Assembly: GCF_030813915.1 (NCBI RefSeq)
Contig: NZ_JAUSUJ010000019.1
Location: 62,001-126,000, forward strand
DNA from: Rhodoplanes tepidamans
GTDB lineage: Bacteria; Pseudomonadota; Alphaproteobacteria; Rhizobiales; Xanthobacteraceae
Direction: 5' to 3'
DNA length: 64,000 nt
Part shown: positions 53,992-63,389 of the stretch, piece after piece
Layout of the letters: each line of letters opens with the position of its first letter
Numbering within the stretch: position 1 is the first letter of the stretch
Notes under the pieces: generated by a model
Database searches by the model: none
The model's input: only the letters and a program-made list of their open reading frames with translations
What the model was told of the DNA's origin: nothing
Made by a program: the position numbers and the translations under genes

Positions 53992-56112
53992 ATGTACCAG
54001 GCCATCGTCTTCCTGCCCCTGCTGGGCTTCCTGATCGCCGCCGCGATCGCCGTCGTCGGCGCCCGCTCGCTCCATCCGGGCGGCTACCCGTCGCCCGACG
54101 AGGACCACCACGCCGACCCGCACGGCCACGGCGCCCCGACGCCGCACGGCAGCCACGCCGCCGTCGCGGTGTCCCACGACGAGCATTCGCACGGCGCCCA
54201 CGGCGCGCACGCGCACGACGACCACCACGCCGCCGAGCCGGCCGCGCCGGGCTCGCGCGCCGCCGAGGTGGTGACGACCGTCCTGCTGTTCGTCTCCATG
54301 GCGTTGTCGTGGATCGCCTTCGCCCGCGTCGGCTTCGGCGGGGCGGAGGTGCGCGAGGCGATCGCCCCGTGGATCCTGTCCGGCGACCTGAAGGTCGAGT
54401 GGGCGCTACGCGTCGACTCCCTCACCTCGGTCATGCTGGTGGTGGTCACCACCGTGTCGGCTCTCGTCCACCTCTACTCGATCGGCTACATGGCCGACGA
54501 TCCGGACCGGCCGCGCTTCTTCGGCTACCTGTCGCTGTTCACCTTCGCCATGCTGATGCTGGTGACGGCCGACAACCTGGTGCAGCTGTTCTTCGGCTGG
54601 GAGGGCGTCGGCCTCGCCAGCTACCTGCTGATCGGCTTCTGGTACAAGAAGCCGTCCGCCTGCGCCGCCGCCATCAAGGCCTTCGTGGTCAACCGGGTCG
54701 GCGACTTCGGCTTCATGCTCGGCATCTTCGCCGTGTTCGTGATGACCCAGGCGGTCGACTTCGACACCGTCTTCGCCCAGGCCCCGTCGCTCGTCGGCAA
54801 GACGATCCACTTCCTGAGCTGGGACCTCGACGCGCTGACCGTCATCTGCCTGCTGCTGTTCATGGGCGCGATGGGCAAGTCGGCGCAGTTCCTGCTGCAC
54901 ACCTGGCTGCCGGACGCCATGGAGGGCCCGACGCCGGTGTCGGCCCTCATCCACGCCGCCACCATGGTGACGGCCGGCGTGTTCATGGTCGCCCGCCTGT
55001 CGCCGCTGTTCGAGCTGGCACCGGTGGCGCTCGCCGTCGTCACCTTCATCGGCGCCACCACGGCGCTGTTCGCGGCGACGATCGGCCTCGTGCAGAACGA
55101 CATCAAGCGCATCGTCGCCTACTCGACCTGCTCGCAGCTCGGCTACATGTTCGTCGCGATGGGGGTGGGGGCCTACTCGGTCGGCATGTACCACCTGTTC
55201 ACCCACGCCTTCTTCAAGGCGCTCCTGTTCCTCGGCTCGGGCTCGGTGATCGTCGCCATGCACCACGAGCAGGACATCCGGATGATGGGCGGGCTGCGCC
55301 GGAAGATCCCGTTCACCTACTTCATGATGCTGGTCGGCACCCTGGCCCTCACCGGCTTCCCGCTGACCGCCGGCTACTTCTCCAAGGACGCCATCATCGA
55401 GTCCGCCTTCGCGAGCGAGCACGCCGGCCACAACCCGATGGCGCTCTACGCCTTCGTGTGCACCGTGGCGGCGGCGGCGCTGACCTCGTTCTACTCCTGG
55501 CGCCTCGTCTTCAAGACCTTCCACGGCGAGCCGCACGACCGGCACCACTACGACAAGGCGCACGAGAGCCCGCTCGCCATGCTGATCCCGCTCGGCGTGC
55601 TGGCCGCCGGGTCGATCCTGGCCGGGCTGCCGTTCAAGAACGCCTTCGCGGGCGAGGGCGTGAAGGAGTTCTTCCGCAACTCGCTGGTGGTCGGCGACAT
55701 CCTCGAGGAGATGCACCACGTGCCGGCGACCGTCGTGTATCTCCCGACCGTCATGATGGTCGGCGGCTTCCTGGTCGCCTGGCTGTTCTACATCAAGGCG
55801 CCGTCGATCCCGCGGGCGCTGGCCCGGGGGCTCAAGCCGATCTACCTGTTCCTGCTGAACAAGTGGTACTTCGACGAGCTCTACGACGCGATCTTCGTGC
55901 GCCCCGCGATGTGGCTCGGCCGGACCCTGTGGAAGCAGGGTGACGGCGCCGTCATCGACGGCCTCGGGCCCGACGGCATCTCGGCCCGGGTGATCGACGT
56001 CACCCGCAACGTCGTCCGGCTGCAGACCGGCTATCTCTACCACTACGCCTTCGCCATGCTGATCGGCGTCTCGGCGCTGGTGACGTGGTTCATGATCTGG
56101 GGAGCCCGGTGA
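53992..56112 (+). CDS. nuoL: NADH-quinone oxidoreductase subunit L with His-rich insertion
   Basis: This 706-residue ND5 antiporter-like subunit has the usual core, for example [56 protein letters not shown] and the C-terminal lateral helix. Unusual is the loop after the first helix: residues 36-83 contain 14 histidines with Asp, Gly and Ala ([32 protein letters not shown]), about 45 residues longer than usual. The next gene starts in the stop codon (TGATG). Confidence 0.97.
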   Translation: MYQAIVFLPLLGFLIAAAIAVVGARSLHPGGYPSPDEDHHADPHGHGAPTPHGSHAAVAVSHDEHSHGAHGAHAHDDHHAAEPAAPGSRAAEVVTTVLLFVSMALSWIAFARVGFGGAEVREAIAPWILSGDLKVEWALRVDSLTSVMLVVVTTVSALVHLYSIGYMADDPDRPRFFGYLSLFTFAMLMLVTADNLVQLFFGWEGVGLASYLLIGFWYKKPSACAAAIKAFVVNRVGDFGFMLGIFAVFVMTQAVDFDTVFAQAPSLVGKTIHFLSWDLDALTVICLLLFMGAMGKSAQFLLHTWLPDAMEGPTPVSALIHAATMVTAGVFMVARLSPLFELAPVALAVVTFIGATTALFAATIGLVQNDIKRIVAYSTCSQLGYMFVAMGVGAYSVGMYHLFTHAFFKALLFLGSGSVIVAMHHEQDIRMMGGLRRKIPFTYFMMLVGTLALTGFPLTAGYFSKDAIIESAFASEHAGHNPMALYAFVCTVAAAALTSFYSWRLVFKTFHGEPHDRHHYDKAHESPLAMLIPLGVLAAGSILAGLPFKNAFAGEGVKEFFRNSLVVGDILEEMHHVPATVVYLPTVMMVGGFLVAWLFYIKAPSIPRALARGLKPIYLFLLNKWYFDELYDAIFVRPAMWLGRTLWKQGDGAVIDGLGPDGISARVIDVTRNVVRLQTGYLYHYAFAMLIGVSALVTWFMIWGAR

Positions 56113-57683
56113 TGACGAGCTGGCCCGTCCTTTCCGTCACCACCTTCCTGCCGCTGCTCGGCGCGATCCTGATCATGCTGCTGCGCGCCGAGGACGACTC
56201 GGTGAAGCGCAACGCGCGCTGGATCGCGCTGTGGACCACGGTGATCACCTTCGCGGTGTCGCTCGTCATGGTCTGGCGCTTCGACCCGGGCTCGCCCGAG
56301 TTCCAGTTCGTCGAGAAGCAGCCCTGGCTCGCCGGCACGATCAGCTACCATGTCGGCGTCGACGGCATCTCGCTGCCCTTCGTGATCCTCACCACGGCCC
56401 TGATGCCGCTGTGCATCGTCGCCAGCTGGAAGCCGATCCAGCGCCGGGTGAAGGAGTACATGATCGCGTTCCTGGTGCTCGAGACCATGATGGTCGGCAC
56501 CTTCGCGGCGCTCGACGTCGTCGTCTTCTACCTGTTCTTCGAGGGCGGCCTGATCCCGATGTTCCTGATCATCGGGGTGTGGGGCGGCCCGCGCCGGGTC
56601 TATGCGAGCTTCAAGTTCTTCCTCTACACGCTGCTCGGCTCGGTGCTGATGCTGCTCGCCATCATGGCGATGTACGGCAACGCCGGCACCACCGACATCC
56701 CGACCCTGCTGGAGCACGACTTCCCGCGCTCGCTGCAGACCTGGGCGTGGCTCGCCTTCTTCGCCTCGTTCGCGGTCAAGATGCCGATGTGGCCGGTGCA
56801 CACCTGGCTGCCGGACGCCCATGTCGAGGCGCCGACCGCCGGCTCGGTGATCCTCGCCGCCATCCTGCTGAAGATGGGCGGCTACGGCTTCCTGCGCTTC
56901 TCCATCCCGATGTTCCCGGACGCCTCGGAGTTCTTCGCCCCGATGGTGTTCGTGCTCTCGGTGGTGGCGATCGTCTACACGTCGCTCGTCGCCCTCATGC
57001 AGGAGGACGTGAAGAAGCTGATCGCCTACTCGTCGGTCGCCCACATGGGCTTCGTCACGATGGGCATCTTCACCGGCAACACGCAGGGCGTCGCCGGCAG
57101 CGTCTTCCAGATGATCTCGCACGGCATCGTGTCGGGCGCGCTGTTCCTCTGCGTCGGCGTCATCTACGACCGCATGCACACCCGCGAGATCGCCGCCTAT
57201 GGCGGCCTCGTCAACCGCATGCCGGTCTACGCGACGATCTTCATGATCTTCACGCTCGCCAATGTCGGCCTGCCGGGCACCTCGGGCTTCATCGGCGAGT
57301 TCCTCACCCTCATGGGGGCGTTCCGGGTCAACACCTGGGTGGCTTTCTTCGCCAGCTTCGGCATCATCCTGTCGGCCTGCTACGCGCTGTGGCTGTACCG
57401 AAAGGTGGTGTTCGGGGCGCTGGAGAAGCCGTCGCTGGCCGCCATCCGCGACGTCGAGCCGCGCGAGATCGCGATCTTCGCGCCGCTGATCGTCCTGACC
57501 ATCTGGTTCGGCGTCTACCCGAAGCCGGTGATCGACATGTCGGCGGCCTCGGTGACGGCACTCGTGCAGAGCTACCAGGAGGCGATCAGGACCGCGGCCG
57601 CGCGCGACGGCGCCTCCGAAGCCGCCGCCGCCACCGCCGCCAAGATCGCCGCATCCAAGACCGCCGCCGCCCTCGGCCACTGA
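56112..57683 (+). CDS. nuoM: NADH-quinone oxidoreductase subunit M
   Basis: This 523-residue ND4 subunit has 14 helices with the proton-channel signature [30 protein letters not shown] and [20 protein letters not shown]-like segment. An ATG earlier in the frame lies inside nuoL, but ATG 56112, sharing one base with the nuoL stop, is the natural start. A C-terminal Ala-rich tail ([20 protein letters not shown]) follows the last helix. Confidence 0.97.
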   Translation: MTSWPVLSVTTFLPLLGAILIMLLRAEDDSVKRNARWIALWTTVITFAVSLVMVWRFDPGSPEFQFVEKQPWLAGTISYHVGVDGISLPFVILTTALMPLCIVASWKPIQRRVKEYMIAFLVLETMMVGTFAALDVVVFYLFFEGGLIPMFLIIGVWGGPRRVYASFKFFLYTLLGSVLMLLAIMAMYGNAGTTDIPTLLEHDFPRSLQTWAWLAFFASFAVKMPMWPVHTWLPDAHVEAPTAGSVILAAILLKMGGYGFLRFSIPMFPDASEFFAPMVFVLSVVAIVYTSLVALMQEDVKKLIAYSSVAHMGFVTMGIFTGNTQGVAGSVFQMISHGIVSGALFLCVGVIYDRMHTREIAAYGGLVNRMPVYATIFMIFTLANVGLPGTSGFIGEFLTLMGAFRVNTWVAFFASFGIILSACYALWLYRKVVFGALEKPSLAAIRDVEPREIAIFAPLIVLTIWFGVYPKPVIDMSAASVTALVQSYQEAIRTAAARDGASEAAAATAAKIAASKTAAALGH

Positions 57684-57699
57684 CCGGCAAGGCATCCCG

Positions 57700-59136
57700 A
57701 TGAACACTGTCGCCGAGCTTCCCGCCCTGTACCCGGCCCTGCCCGAGATCGTTCTCGCGGTCGGGGCCATGGTGCTGATCCTGATGGGCGCCTACCGGGG
57801 CAACCAGTCGACCGGCGCCGTCTCGGGCTTCGCCGTGATGCTGCTGATCGCGGCCGGCGTGCTGGTCGCGCTGATGCCGGCGGAGACCCAGACCACCTTC
57901 GGGGGCAGCTTCGTGCTCGACCCCTTCGCGCGGTTCTTCAAGGTCCTGGCGCTGATCGGGTCGGCCGTCGCCGTCGTCATGTCGAGCGAGTTCCTGTCCA
58001 GCCCGGACCGGCAGCGCTTCGAATATCCGGTGCTGATCGTGCTCTCGACCACCGGCATGCTGATGCTGATCTCGGCCGGCGACCTGATCGCGCTCTATCT
58101 CGGCCTCGAGCTGATGAGCCTGTCGCTCTACGTCGTCGCCGCCATCGACCGCGACCAGGTGAAGTCCACCGAGGCGGGCCTCAAGTACTTCGTGCTCGGC
58201 GCGCTGTCGTCCGGCATGCTGCTCTACGGCGCCTCGCTGGTCTACGGCTCGACCGGCAGCGTCACCTTCGCCGGCATCGCGCAGGGCGCCCAGGCGGGCG
58301 GGGTGGGGCTCACCTTCGGCCTCGTCTTCCTGCTCGCCGGCCTGTGCTTCAAGATCTCGGCGGTGCCGTTCCACATGTGGACGCCCGACGTCTACGAGGG
58401 CGCGCCGACCCCGATCACGGCGTTCTTCGCGGCCGCCCCCAAGGTCGCCGCCATGGCCGTGTTCGTGCGGGTCGCCACCACGGCCTTCCCCACCGTGGTG
58501 CCGCAGTGGCAGCAGATCGTGGTGTTCGTCTCGATCGCCTCGATGGCGCTCGGCTCGTTCGCGGCGATCGGCCAGACCAACATCAAGCGGCTGATGGCCT
58601 ACTCGTCGATCGGCCACATGGGCTTCGCGCTGATCGGGCTGGCCGCCGGCACGGCCGAGGGCGTGCAGGGCGTGATGATCTACATGGCCATCTACGTCGC
58701 CATGACGCTCGGCACCTTCGCCTGCATCATCGCCATGAAGCGGGAGGAGGGGCCGGTCGAGAACATCTCCGATCTGGCCGGCCTGGCGCGGACCAAGCCG
58801 GGCGTCGCCTTCCTGCTCGGCATGATGATGTTCTCGCTCGCCGGCATCCCGCCGCTCGCCGGCTTCTTCGCCAAGTTCTACGTGTTCCTGGCCGCCGTGA
58901 ACGCCGGGCTCTACGCCCTCGCCGTGATCGGCGTCGTCACCAGCGTGGTGGGGGCCTACTACTATCTCGCCATCGTCAAGGTGATGTATTTCGACGAGCC
59001 CGCTCCCGCCTTCTCGCCGATGCGCGGCGAGCTCGGCGTGGTGCTCGCCGTGACGGGACTGTTCGTGCTCCTGTTCTTCGTCTGGCCGGCCCCCCTGGTC
59101 GACGCCGCCGGAGCCGCCGCGAAGTCGCTGTTCTGA
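57700..59136 (+). CDS. nuoN: NADH-quinone oxidoreductase subunit N
   Basis: This 478-residue ND2 subunit is the last of the 14 complex I genes. Core motifs are [46 protein letters not shown] and [19 protein letters not shown]. It ends 48 bp before a large inverted repeat that separates the operon from birA. Confidence 0.97.
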   Translation: MNTVAELPALYPALPEIVLAVGAMVLILMGAYRGNQSTGAVSGFAVMLLIAAGVLVALMPAETQTTFGGSFVLDPFARFFKVLALIGSAVAVVMSSEFLSSPDRQRFEYPVLIVLSTTGMLMLISAGDLIALYLGLELMSLSLYVVAAIDRDQVKSTEAGLKYFVLGALSSGMLLYGASLVYGSTGSVTFAGIAQGAQAGGVGLTFGLVFLLAGLCFKISAVPFHMWTPDVYEGAPTPITAFFAAAPKVAAMAVFVRVATTAFPTVVPQWQQIVVFVSIASMALGSFAAIGQTNIKRLMAYSSIGHMGFALIGLAAGTAEGVQGVMIYMAIYVAMTLGTFACIIAMKREEGPVENISDLAGLARTKPGVAFLLGMMMFSLAGIPPLAGFFAKFYVFLAAVNAGLYALAVIGVVTSVVGAYYYLAIVKVMYFDEPAPAFSPMRGELGVVLAVTGLFVLLFFVWPAPLVDAAGAAAKSLF

Positions 59137-59183
59137 CGTTGGACGGCGAGCGGACGGTCTCGACGGTCACGGGGTGGGGCTCA

Positions 59184-59336
59184 CCCCCCTCCCTGACCCT
59201 CCCCCACAAGGGGGGAGGGAACGCAATAGCCGCGGCCTTGTCTCCTTGGACTCCGTATGAGCTAAGCTTTGCACAGGGCTGCGTCTCGCCGCAGCCTGCT
59301 CCCTCCCCCCTTGTGGGGGAGGGTCGGGGAGGGGGG
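59184..59336. repeat. Large inverted repeat (family C) between nuoN and birA
   Basis: Two 37-nt arms (59184-59220 and 59300-59336) pair with one mismatch. They begin CCCCCCTCCCTGACCCTCCC and read back as the complement on the right, with a 79-nt centre containing CTAAGCTTTGCACAGGGC. The right arm ends 29 bp before the birA ATG. It may act as a bidirectional stop or attenuator between nuo and birA. Confidence 0.85.
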
Positions 59337-59365
59337 TGGCCCCGGGCGACAGAGTCTCGATCCCC

Positions 59366-60184
59366 ATGACCTCATACGCCGTCGGCGAAAATGCTCCGAC
59401 CCTCGACCCCGCCGCCGTGGCGGCGGGCGTGTCGCTCGTCGCCTTCGACACGCTCGACTCCACCAACGCCGAAGCGCTTCGCCGCGCCCGCGAGGGCGAG
59501 GCCGGGCCGCTGTGGATCACGGCGGCGCGGCAGACCGCCGGGCGCGGCCGGCGCGGCCGGGCCTGGACGTCGGCGCCCGGCAACCTGTTCGCGAGCCTCC
59601 TCCTGTCGGATCCGGCGCCGATCCCGGAGGCGTCGCAGATCTCCTTCGTGGCGGCGCTCGCCGTGCACGACGCCGTCCGCGCCGTCGCCCCCGCGCTGGC
59701 CGGGCGGCTGACGCTCAAATGGCCCAACGACCTGCTGTGCAGCGGCAAGAAGCTCGCCGGTATCCTGGTCGAGGGCGAGACGCGCCGGACCCTCGCCGTG
59801 GTGGTCGGGATCGGGATCAACTGCCTCCACCACCCGGACGAGGCGCTCTATCCCACCACCGACCTCGCCGCCGAGGGGGAGCCGGCCAGCGCCGCCGCCG
59901 TGTTCACGGCGCTCGCCGCCGCCATGCAGGCGCGGCTCGCCGAGTGGGACCGCAGCCGCGGCTTCCCGTCGATCCGGGCCGCCTGGCTGGCCCGCGGGCC
60001 GGCGCCCGGGACGCCGCTGAGGGTGCGATTCGAGGGCACCGAGACGGCCGGGGCCTTCGAATCCATCGACGACCACGGGAATCTGCTAATCAGCGGGGAC
60101 GAGGGTGTCCACAAGATCGCCGCCGGCGACGTGTTTCCGCTGGCCCAGCCGGACGCGCTCTCCTCGAACCGAAGACGCCCATGA
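59366..60184 (+). CDS. birA: Biotin--[acetyl-CoA-carboxylase] ligase, no DNA-binding domain
   Basis: In this 272-residue biotin protein ligase, the catalytic domain begins directly (FDTLDSTNAEALRRAREG) with the biotin/ATP motif ARQTAGRGRRGRAWTSAPGN and the KWPNDLLCSGKKLAGILVE stretch. The C-terminal SH3-like domain ends with GVHKIAAGDVFPL. The N-terminal helix-turn-helix of E. coli BirA is absent, so it cannot repress bio genes itself. The frame is open to 59336 inside the repeat; I chose ATG 59366. It overlaps rnj by ATGA. Confidence 0.95.
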   Translation: MTSYAVGENAPTLDPAAVAAGVSLVAFDTLDSTNAEALRRAREGEAGPLWITAARQTAGRGRRGRAWTSAPGNLFASLLLSDPAPIPEASQISFVAALAVHDAVRAVAPALAGRLTLKWPNDLLCSGKKLAGILVEGETRRTLAVVVGIGINCLHHPDEALYPTTDLAAEGEPASAAAVFTALAAAMQARLAEWDRSRGFPSIRAAWLARGPAPGTPLRVRFEGTETAGAFESIDDHGNLLISGDEGVHKIAAGDVFPLAQPDALSSNRRRP

Positions 60185-61854
60185 TCCAGAAAGCCGACGA
60201 CCTCGTCTTCGCTCCGCTCGGCGGGGTCGGCGAGATCGGCATGAACCTCTCCGTCTACGGCTACGGCAGCGGCCGCAAGAAATCCTGGATCGCCGTGGAC
60301 TTCGGTGTCTCCTTCGGGGGCGGCGAGGACCTGCCGGGCGTCGACCTGGTGATGCCCGACATCCGCTTCCTCCTGGAGGAGCGCAAGAACCTCCTCGGCC
60401 TCATCCTCACCCACGGCCACGAGGACCATTTCGGCGCCATCATCGACCTGTGGCCGCGCCTCAAGGTGCCGATCTACGCCACCCCGTTCACGGCGGCGCT
60501 GTTCGAGGCGAAGCGCGAGGCGGAGCCCGGCGCCTCCGAGATCCCGGTCAACGTGGTGCCGGTCGGCGGCACCCTGAAGCTCGGGCCGTTCGTGATCGAG
60601 CTGTGCTCGATGTCGCACTCGATCCCCGAGTCGAACGCCCTGATCATCGGCACGCCGCTCGGCAAGGTGCTGCACACCGGCGACTGGAAGCTCGATCCGA
60701 CCCCGGTGGTCGGGCCGGCGACCGACGAGGCGCGGCTGCGCCGGCTCGGCCACGAGGGCTGCCTGGCCCTGGTCGGCGATTCGACCAATGCGGTGCGGGA
60801 CGGCCGCTCGCCCTCCGAGACCGAGGTCGGCGAGACGCTCGCCCGGCTGATCGCGCAGGCGCCCCAGCGGGTCGCCATCACCACCTTCGCGTCGCACGTC
60901 GCCCGCATCCGCTCGATCGCGCTCGCCGCCAAGGCCTGCGAGCGCGAGGTCGTGCTGGTCGGCCGCGCCATGGAGCGCGTCGTCCAGGTGGCGCGCGAGA
61001 CCGGCCATCTCGACGGCGTGCCCGAGTTTCGCTCCGCCTCGACCTACGGCTACCTGCCGCGCGACAAGGTGGTGGCGCTGTGCACGGGCAGCCAGGGCGA
61101 GCCGCGCGCCGCGCTCGCCCGGATCGCCGCCGACGCCCATCCGGACATCGGGCTGGCCAAGGGCGACCGGGTGATCTTCTCGTCGCGCACCATCCCGGGC
61201 AACGAGAAGGCCGTGAACCGGATCATCAACGGCCTGGTCGCCCAGGGCGTCGAGGTGATCACCGAGCGCGATCATCTGGTCCATGTCTCGGGCCATCCCC
61301 GGCGCGACGAGCTGAAGGAGCTGTTCGGCTGGGTGAAGCCGAGCGTGATGATCCCGGTGCATGGCGAGCCGCTGCACCTCGCCGAGCACGCCAGGCTCGC
61401 CCGCTCGCTCGGCGTTCCCGAGGTGGTGGGCTGCCGCAACGGCGACCTGGTGCGCATCGCCCCGGGCCCGGCCGGCATCGTCGACGAGGTGCCGCAGGGC
61501 CGGCTCTACAAGGACGGCCACCTGATCGTCGAGGCCGAGGCCCGCACCGTGCCGGACCGCCGGCGGCTCGCCTTCGTCGGGGTCGTCTCGGTCGCCGTGG
61601 CGCTCGACGAGACCGGTGTCATCGCCTCCGATCCGGAGGTCGCCCTGATCGGCATCCCGGAGACCGACGGGCGCGGCCGCAGCTTCGCCGAGCAGGTGCT
61701 GGCGACCGTCGCCGAGACGGTCGAGCACCTCCCGCGGGCGCGGCGGCGCGATCCCGACACCGTGGCGGAGGCCGTCCGGCGTGCCGTGCGGGGCGGCATT
61801 GCGGCGTCCTGGGGCAAGAAGCCCCTCTGCCTCGTACACGTACTGACAGTATGA
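60181..61854 (+). CDS. rnj: Ribonuclease J
   Basis: In this 557-residue metallo-beta-lactamase/beta-CASP RNase, the zinc site is in LILTHGHEDHFGAI, HTGDWKLDPTP and CTGSQGEPRAAL, with the beta-CASP HVSGHPRRDELKEL and PVHGEPLHL segments. It degrades and matures RNA 5' to 3'. The birA-rnj-mce-DUF1467-proS order is common in Hyphomicrobiales. Its ATG overlaps the birA stop. Confidence 0.96.
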   Translation: MIQKADDLVFAPLGGVGEIGMNLSVYGYGSGRKKSWIAVDFGVSFGGGEDLPGVDLVMPDIRFLLEERKNLLGLILTHGHEDHFGAIIDLWPRLKVPIYATPFTAALFEAKREAEPGASEIPVNVVPVGGTLKLGPFVIELCSMSHSIPESNALIIGTPLGKVLHTGDWKLDPTPVVGPATDEARLRRLGHEGCLALVGDSTNAVRDGRSPSETEVGETLARLIAQAPQRVAITTFASHVARIRSIALAAKACEREVVLVGRAMERVVQVARETGHLDGVPEFRSASTYGYLPRDKVVALCTGSQGEPRAALARIAADAHPDIGLAKGDRVIFSSRTIPGNEKAVNRIINGLVAQGVEVITERDHLVHVSGHPRRDELKELFGWVKPSVMIPVHGEPLHLAEHARLARSLGVPEVVGCRNGDLVRIAPGPAGIVDEVPQGRLYKDGHLIVEAEARTVPDRRRLAFVGVVSVAVALDETGVIASDPEVALIGIPETDGRGRSFAEQVLATVAETVEHLPRARRRDPDTVAEAVRRAVRGGIAASWGKKPLCLVHVLTV

Positions 61855-61927
61855 TGGGCCCCGATGGGGCATATAGGGGCCCGACGACGGCGCGGGTGGT
61901 CCGCGACGCGAGCCAGAGGGGACCGTC

Positions 61928-62332
61928 ATGATCGGACGTCTCAACCATGTCGCGATCGCCGTGGGCGATCTGGACAAGGCCGTGAAGCTCTATCGCGAGA
62001 CGATGGGAGCGAAGGTGTCGGAGCCGCTGCCGCAGCCGGCGCACGGCGTCACCGTGGTGTTCATCGAGCTGCCCAACACCAAGGTCGAGCTCCTGCATCC
62101 GCTCGGCGAGAACTCGCCGATCGCCAAGTTCCTGGAGAAGAGCCCGGACGGCGGCATCCACCACATCTGCTACGAGGTCGACGACATCCTCGCCGCCCGC
62201 GACAAGCTGAAGGCCGGCGGCGCCCGCGTGCTCGGCGACGGAAACCCGAAGATCGGCGCCCACGGCAAGCCGGTGCTGTTCCTCCACCCGAAGGACTTCA
62301 ACGGCACGCTCGTCGAGCTCGAGCAGGCCTGA
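61928..62332 (+). CDS. mce: Methylmalonyl-CoA epimerase
   Basis: This 134-residue vicinal-oxygen-chelate enzyme interconverts (R)- and (S)-methylmalonyl-CoA in propionate metabolism. Marks are RLNHVAIAVGDLDKAVKLYRE, FIELPNTKVELLHPLGE and GGIHHICYEVDDI, with the metal-binding His and Glu. It is 73 bp after rnj. The mutase genes are not in the window. Confidence 0.93.
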   Translation: MIGRLNHVAIAVGDLDKAVKLYRETMGAKVSEPLPQPAHGVTVVFIELPNTKVELLHPLGENSPIAKFLEKSPDGGIHHICYEVDDILAARDKLKAGGARVLGDGNPKIGAHGKPVLFLHPKDFNGTLVELEQA

Positions 62333-62356
62333 GGGCAGGGGGGGCGCACTGTCCTT

Positions 62357-62512
62357 CTCACCCTCTTCCCTCGTGGGAGAGGGTGCCGAGCGAAGCGAGG
62401 CGGGTGAGGGGGCGTGCCACGGGCTCGGAGTCTGCGGCCCGCCCCCTCACCCGGCTCGGACCTTCGGTCCGAGCCACCCTCTCCCGCGAGGGGAGAGGGT
62501 GGCTTCGTGCCG
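62357..62512. repeat. Paired inverted repeat (family C variant) before the DUF1467 gene
   Basis: The left arm runs from CTCACCCTCTTCCCTCGTGG to GGCGGGTGAGGGGGC. The right arm reads back from GCCCCCTCACCCGGCTCGG through CCTTCGGTCC to CTCTCCCGCGAGGGGAGAGG. It differs in detail from the two copies near nuo but has the same layout. It fills the 237-bp gap between mce and the next gene. Confidence 0.7.
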
Positions 62513-62569
62513 TGCACGACCGCCTCGCGTTTCGATCCGATCTCGCGCTCACAACGGGCACTCACCCCC

Positions 62570-62845
62570 ATGCCCTGGACGACCTTCGCGGCCATCTATT
62601 TCGTCACCTGGTGGATCGTGCTGTTCGCGATCCTGCCGTTCGGCGTCCGCTCGCAGCACGAGACGGGCGACATCGCGCCGGGCACCGATCCGGGCGCGCC
62701 GTCGGCGCCGGCCCTGCTCGTCAAGGCGGGGTGGACGACGCTCGTCACCACCGTGCTGGTCGGCGCCTTCTGGTGGACCGTGCAGAGCGGCCTGATCGAC
62801 ATGGAGCGCTTCGCGACGCTCTGGGGGCTGTTCCCACGGCGGTGA
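62570..62845 (+). CDS. DUF1467 family membrane protein
   Basis: This 91-residue protein has two transmembrane helices (FAAIYFVTWWIVLFAILPFG and TLVTTVLVGAFWWTVQSG) and the motif FGVRSQHETGDIAPGTDPGAP between them. This matches the small DUF1467 proteins that lie between mce and proS in alphaproteobacteria. Function is unknown. ATG 62570 was chosen because the longer frame is in the repeat. Confidence 0.85.
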   Translation: MPWTTFAAIYFVTWWIVLFAILPFGVRSQHETGDIAPGTDPGAPSAPALLVKAGWTTLVTTVLVGAFWWTVQSGLIDMERFATLWGLFPRR

Positions 62846-62848
62846 CCA

Positions 62849-62968
62849 TCCCCTCATGGTGAGGAGGCCGCGTAGCGGCCGTCTCGAACCATGAGGCCAC
62901 TGGCGCTCCGGACGCCTCCGGGCCGCGTCCTTCGAGACGCGCCTTCGGCGCTCCTCGGGACGAGGTCG
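62849..62968. repeat. Paired-hairpin intergenic repeat (family B, copy 3)
   Basis: The left hairpin (CCTCATGGTGAGGAGGCC, GCGTAGCGGCC, GTCTCGAACCATGAGG) and the right hairpin (CCTTCGAGACGCGCC, TTCGGCGCTCCTCGGGACGAGG) lie in inverse order. It starts four bases after the DUF1467 stop. The same design is seen at 6547-6718 and 37221-37335. Confidence 0.65.
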
Positions 62969-63025
62969 ACGGTTGGAGGTCGCCGCGGGCGCGATGCTCG
63001 CGACGCCGCCGACGCCCCCGCAGGC

Positions 63026-63052
63026 AAAAAAAAAGCAGGACGGTGGTCCTGC
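63026..63052 (-). terminator. Strong intrinsic terminator on the minus strand
   Basis: On the minus strand GCAGGAC-CACC-GTCCTGC (7-bp perfect stem, 4-nt loop) is followed at once by nine T. This is the clearest Rho-independent terminator in the window. It implies a minus-strand transcript coming from the right, from the gene-free stretch before proS. On the plus strand the next T-run is 12 nt from the stem, so it may work weakly in that direction too. Confidence 0.75.
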
Positions 63053-63389
63053 CTGTACGCCGAGTTTTTTGCCATTTCCCCGCTATATTGTTCTCGGGGC
63101 GGCTGCGATCGAGCGCGCCGTTTGGCTCTTCCTCCCACAGACCTGGACCGCGCTCCTGACGCAACAAAGTTTCATTCCCGGACGCCAGGAGCGACCTTCG
63201 TTTCATAGCTAAAGGATTCTTGCTTGTCATCCCAGTTGTCTCGCGCTGCAGCATCATTCGTGGTTGTCTTGGTAAACGATCCCGCGAGCCCGCCGAGCAT
63301 CTCGCGCGGCATCGCGGCCGGTCGTGGATCGCCCTTGTAATTTCGACGCTAATCCGGTTTCTCTGCACCATTCCTCGAGGAGTTTCGAC
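63053..63389 (-). ncRNA. Candidate minus-strand small RNA or leader region
   Basis: This 337-bp stretch before proS has no plausible plus-strand gene and is less GC-rich than its flanks. A minus-strand terminator closes its left end, so a small RNA of up to 300 nt could be made from the minus strand. An open minus-strand frame through it (GMTSKNPLAMKRRSLLASGN) shows no recognisable family. The right part must also hold the proS promoter. Boundaries are a guess. Confidence 0.3.
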
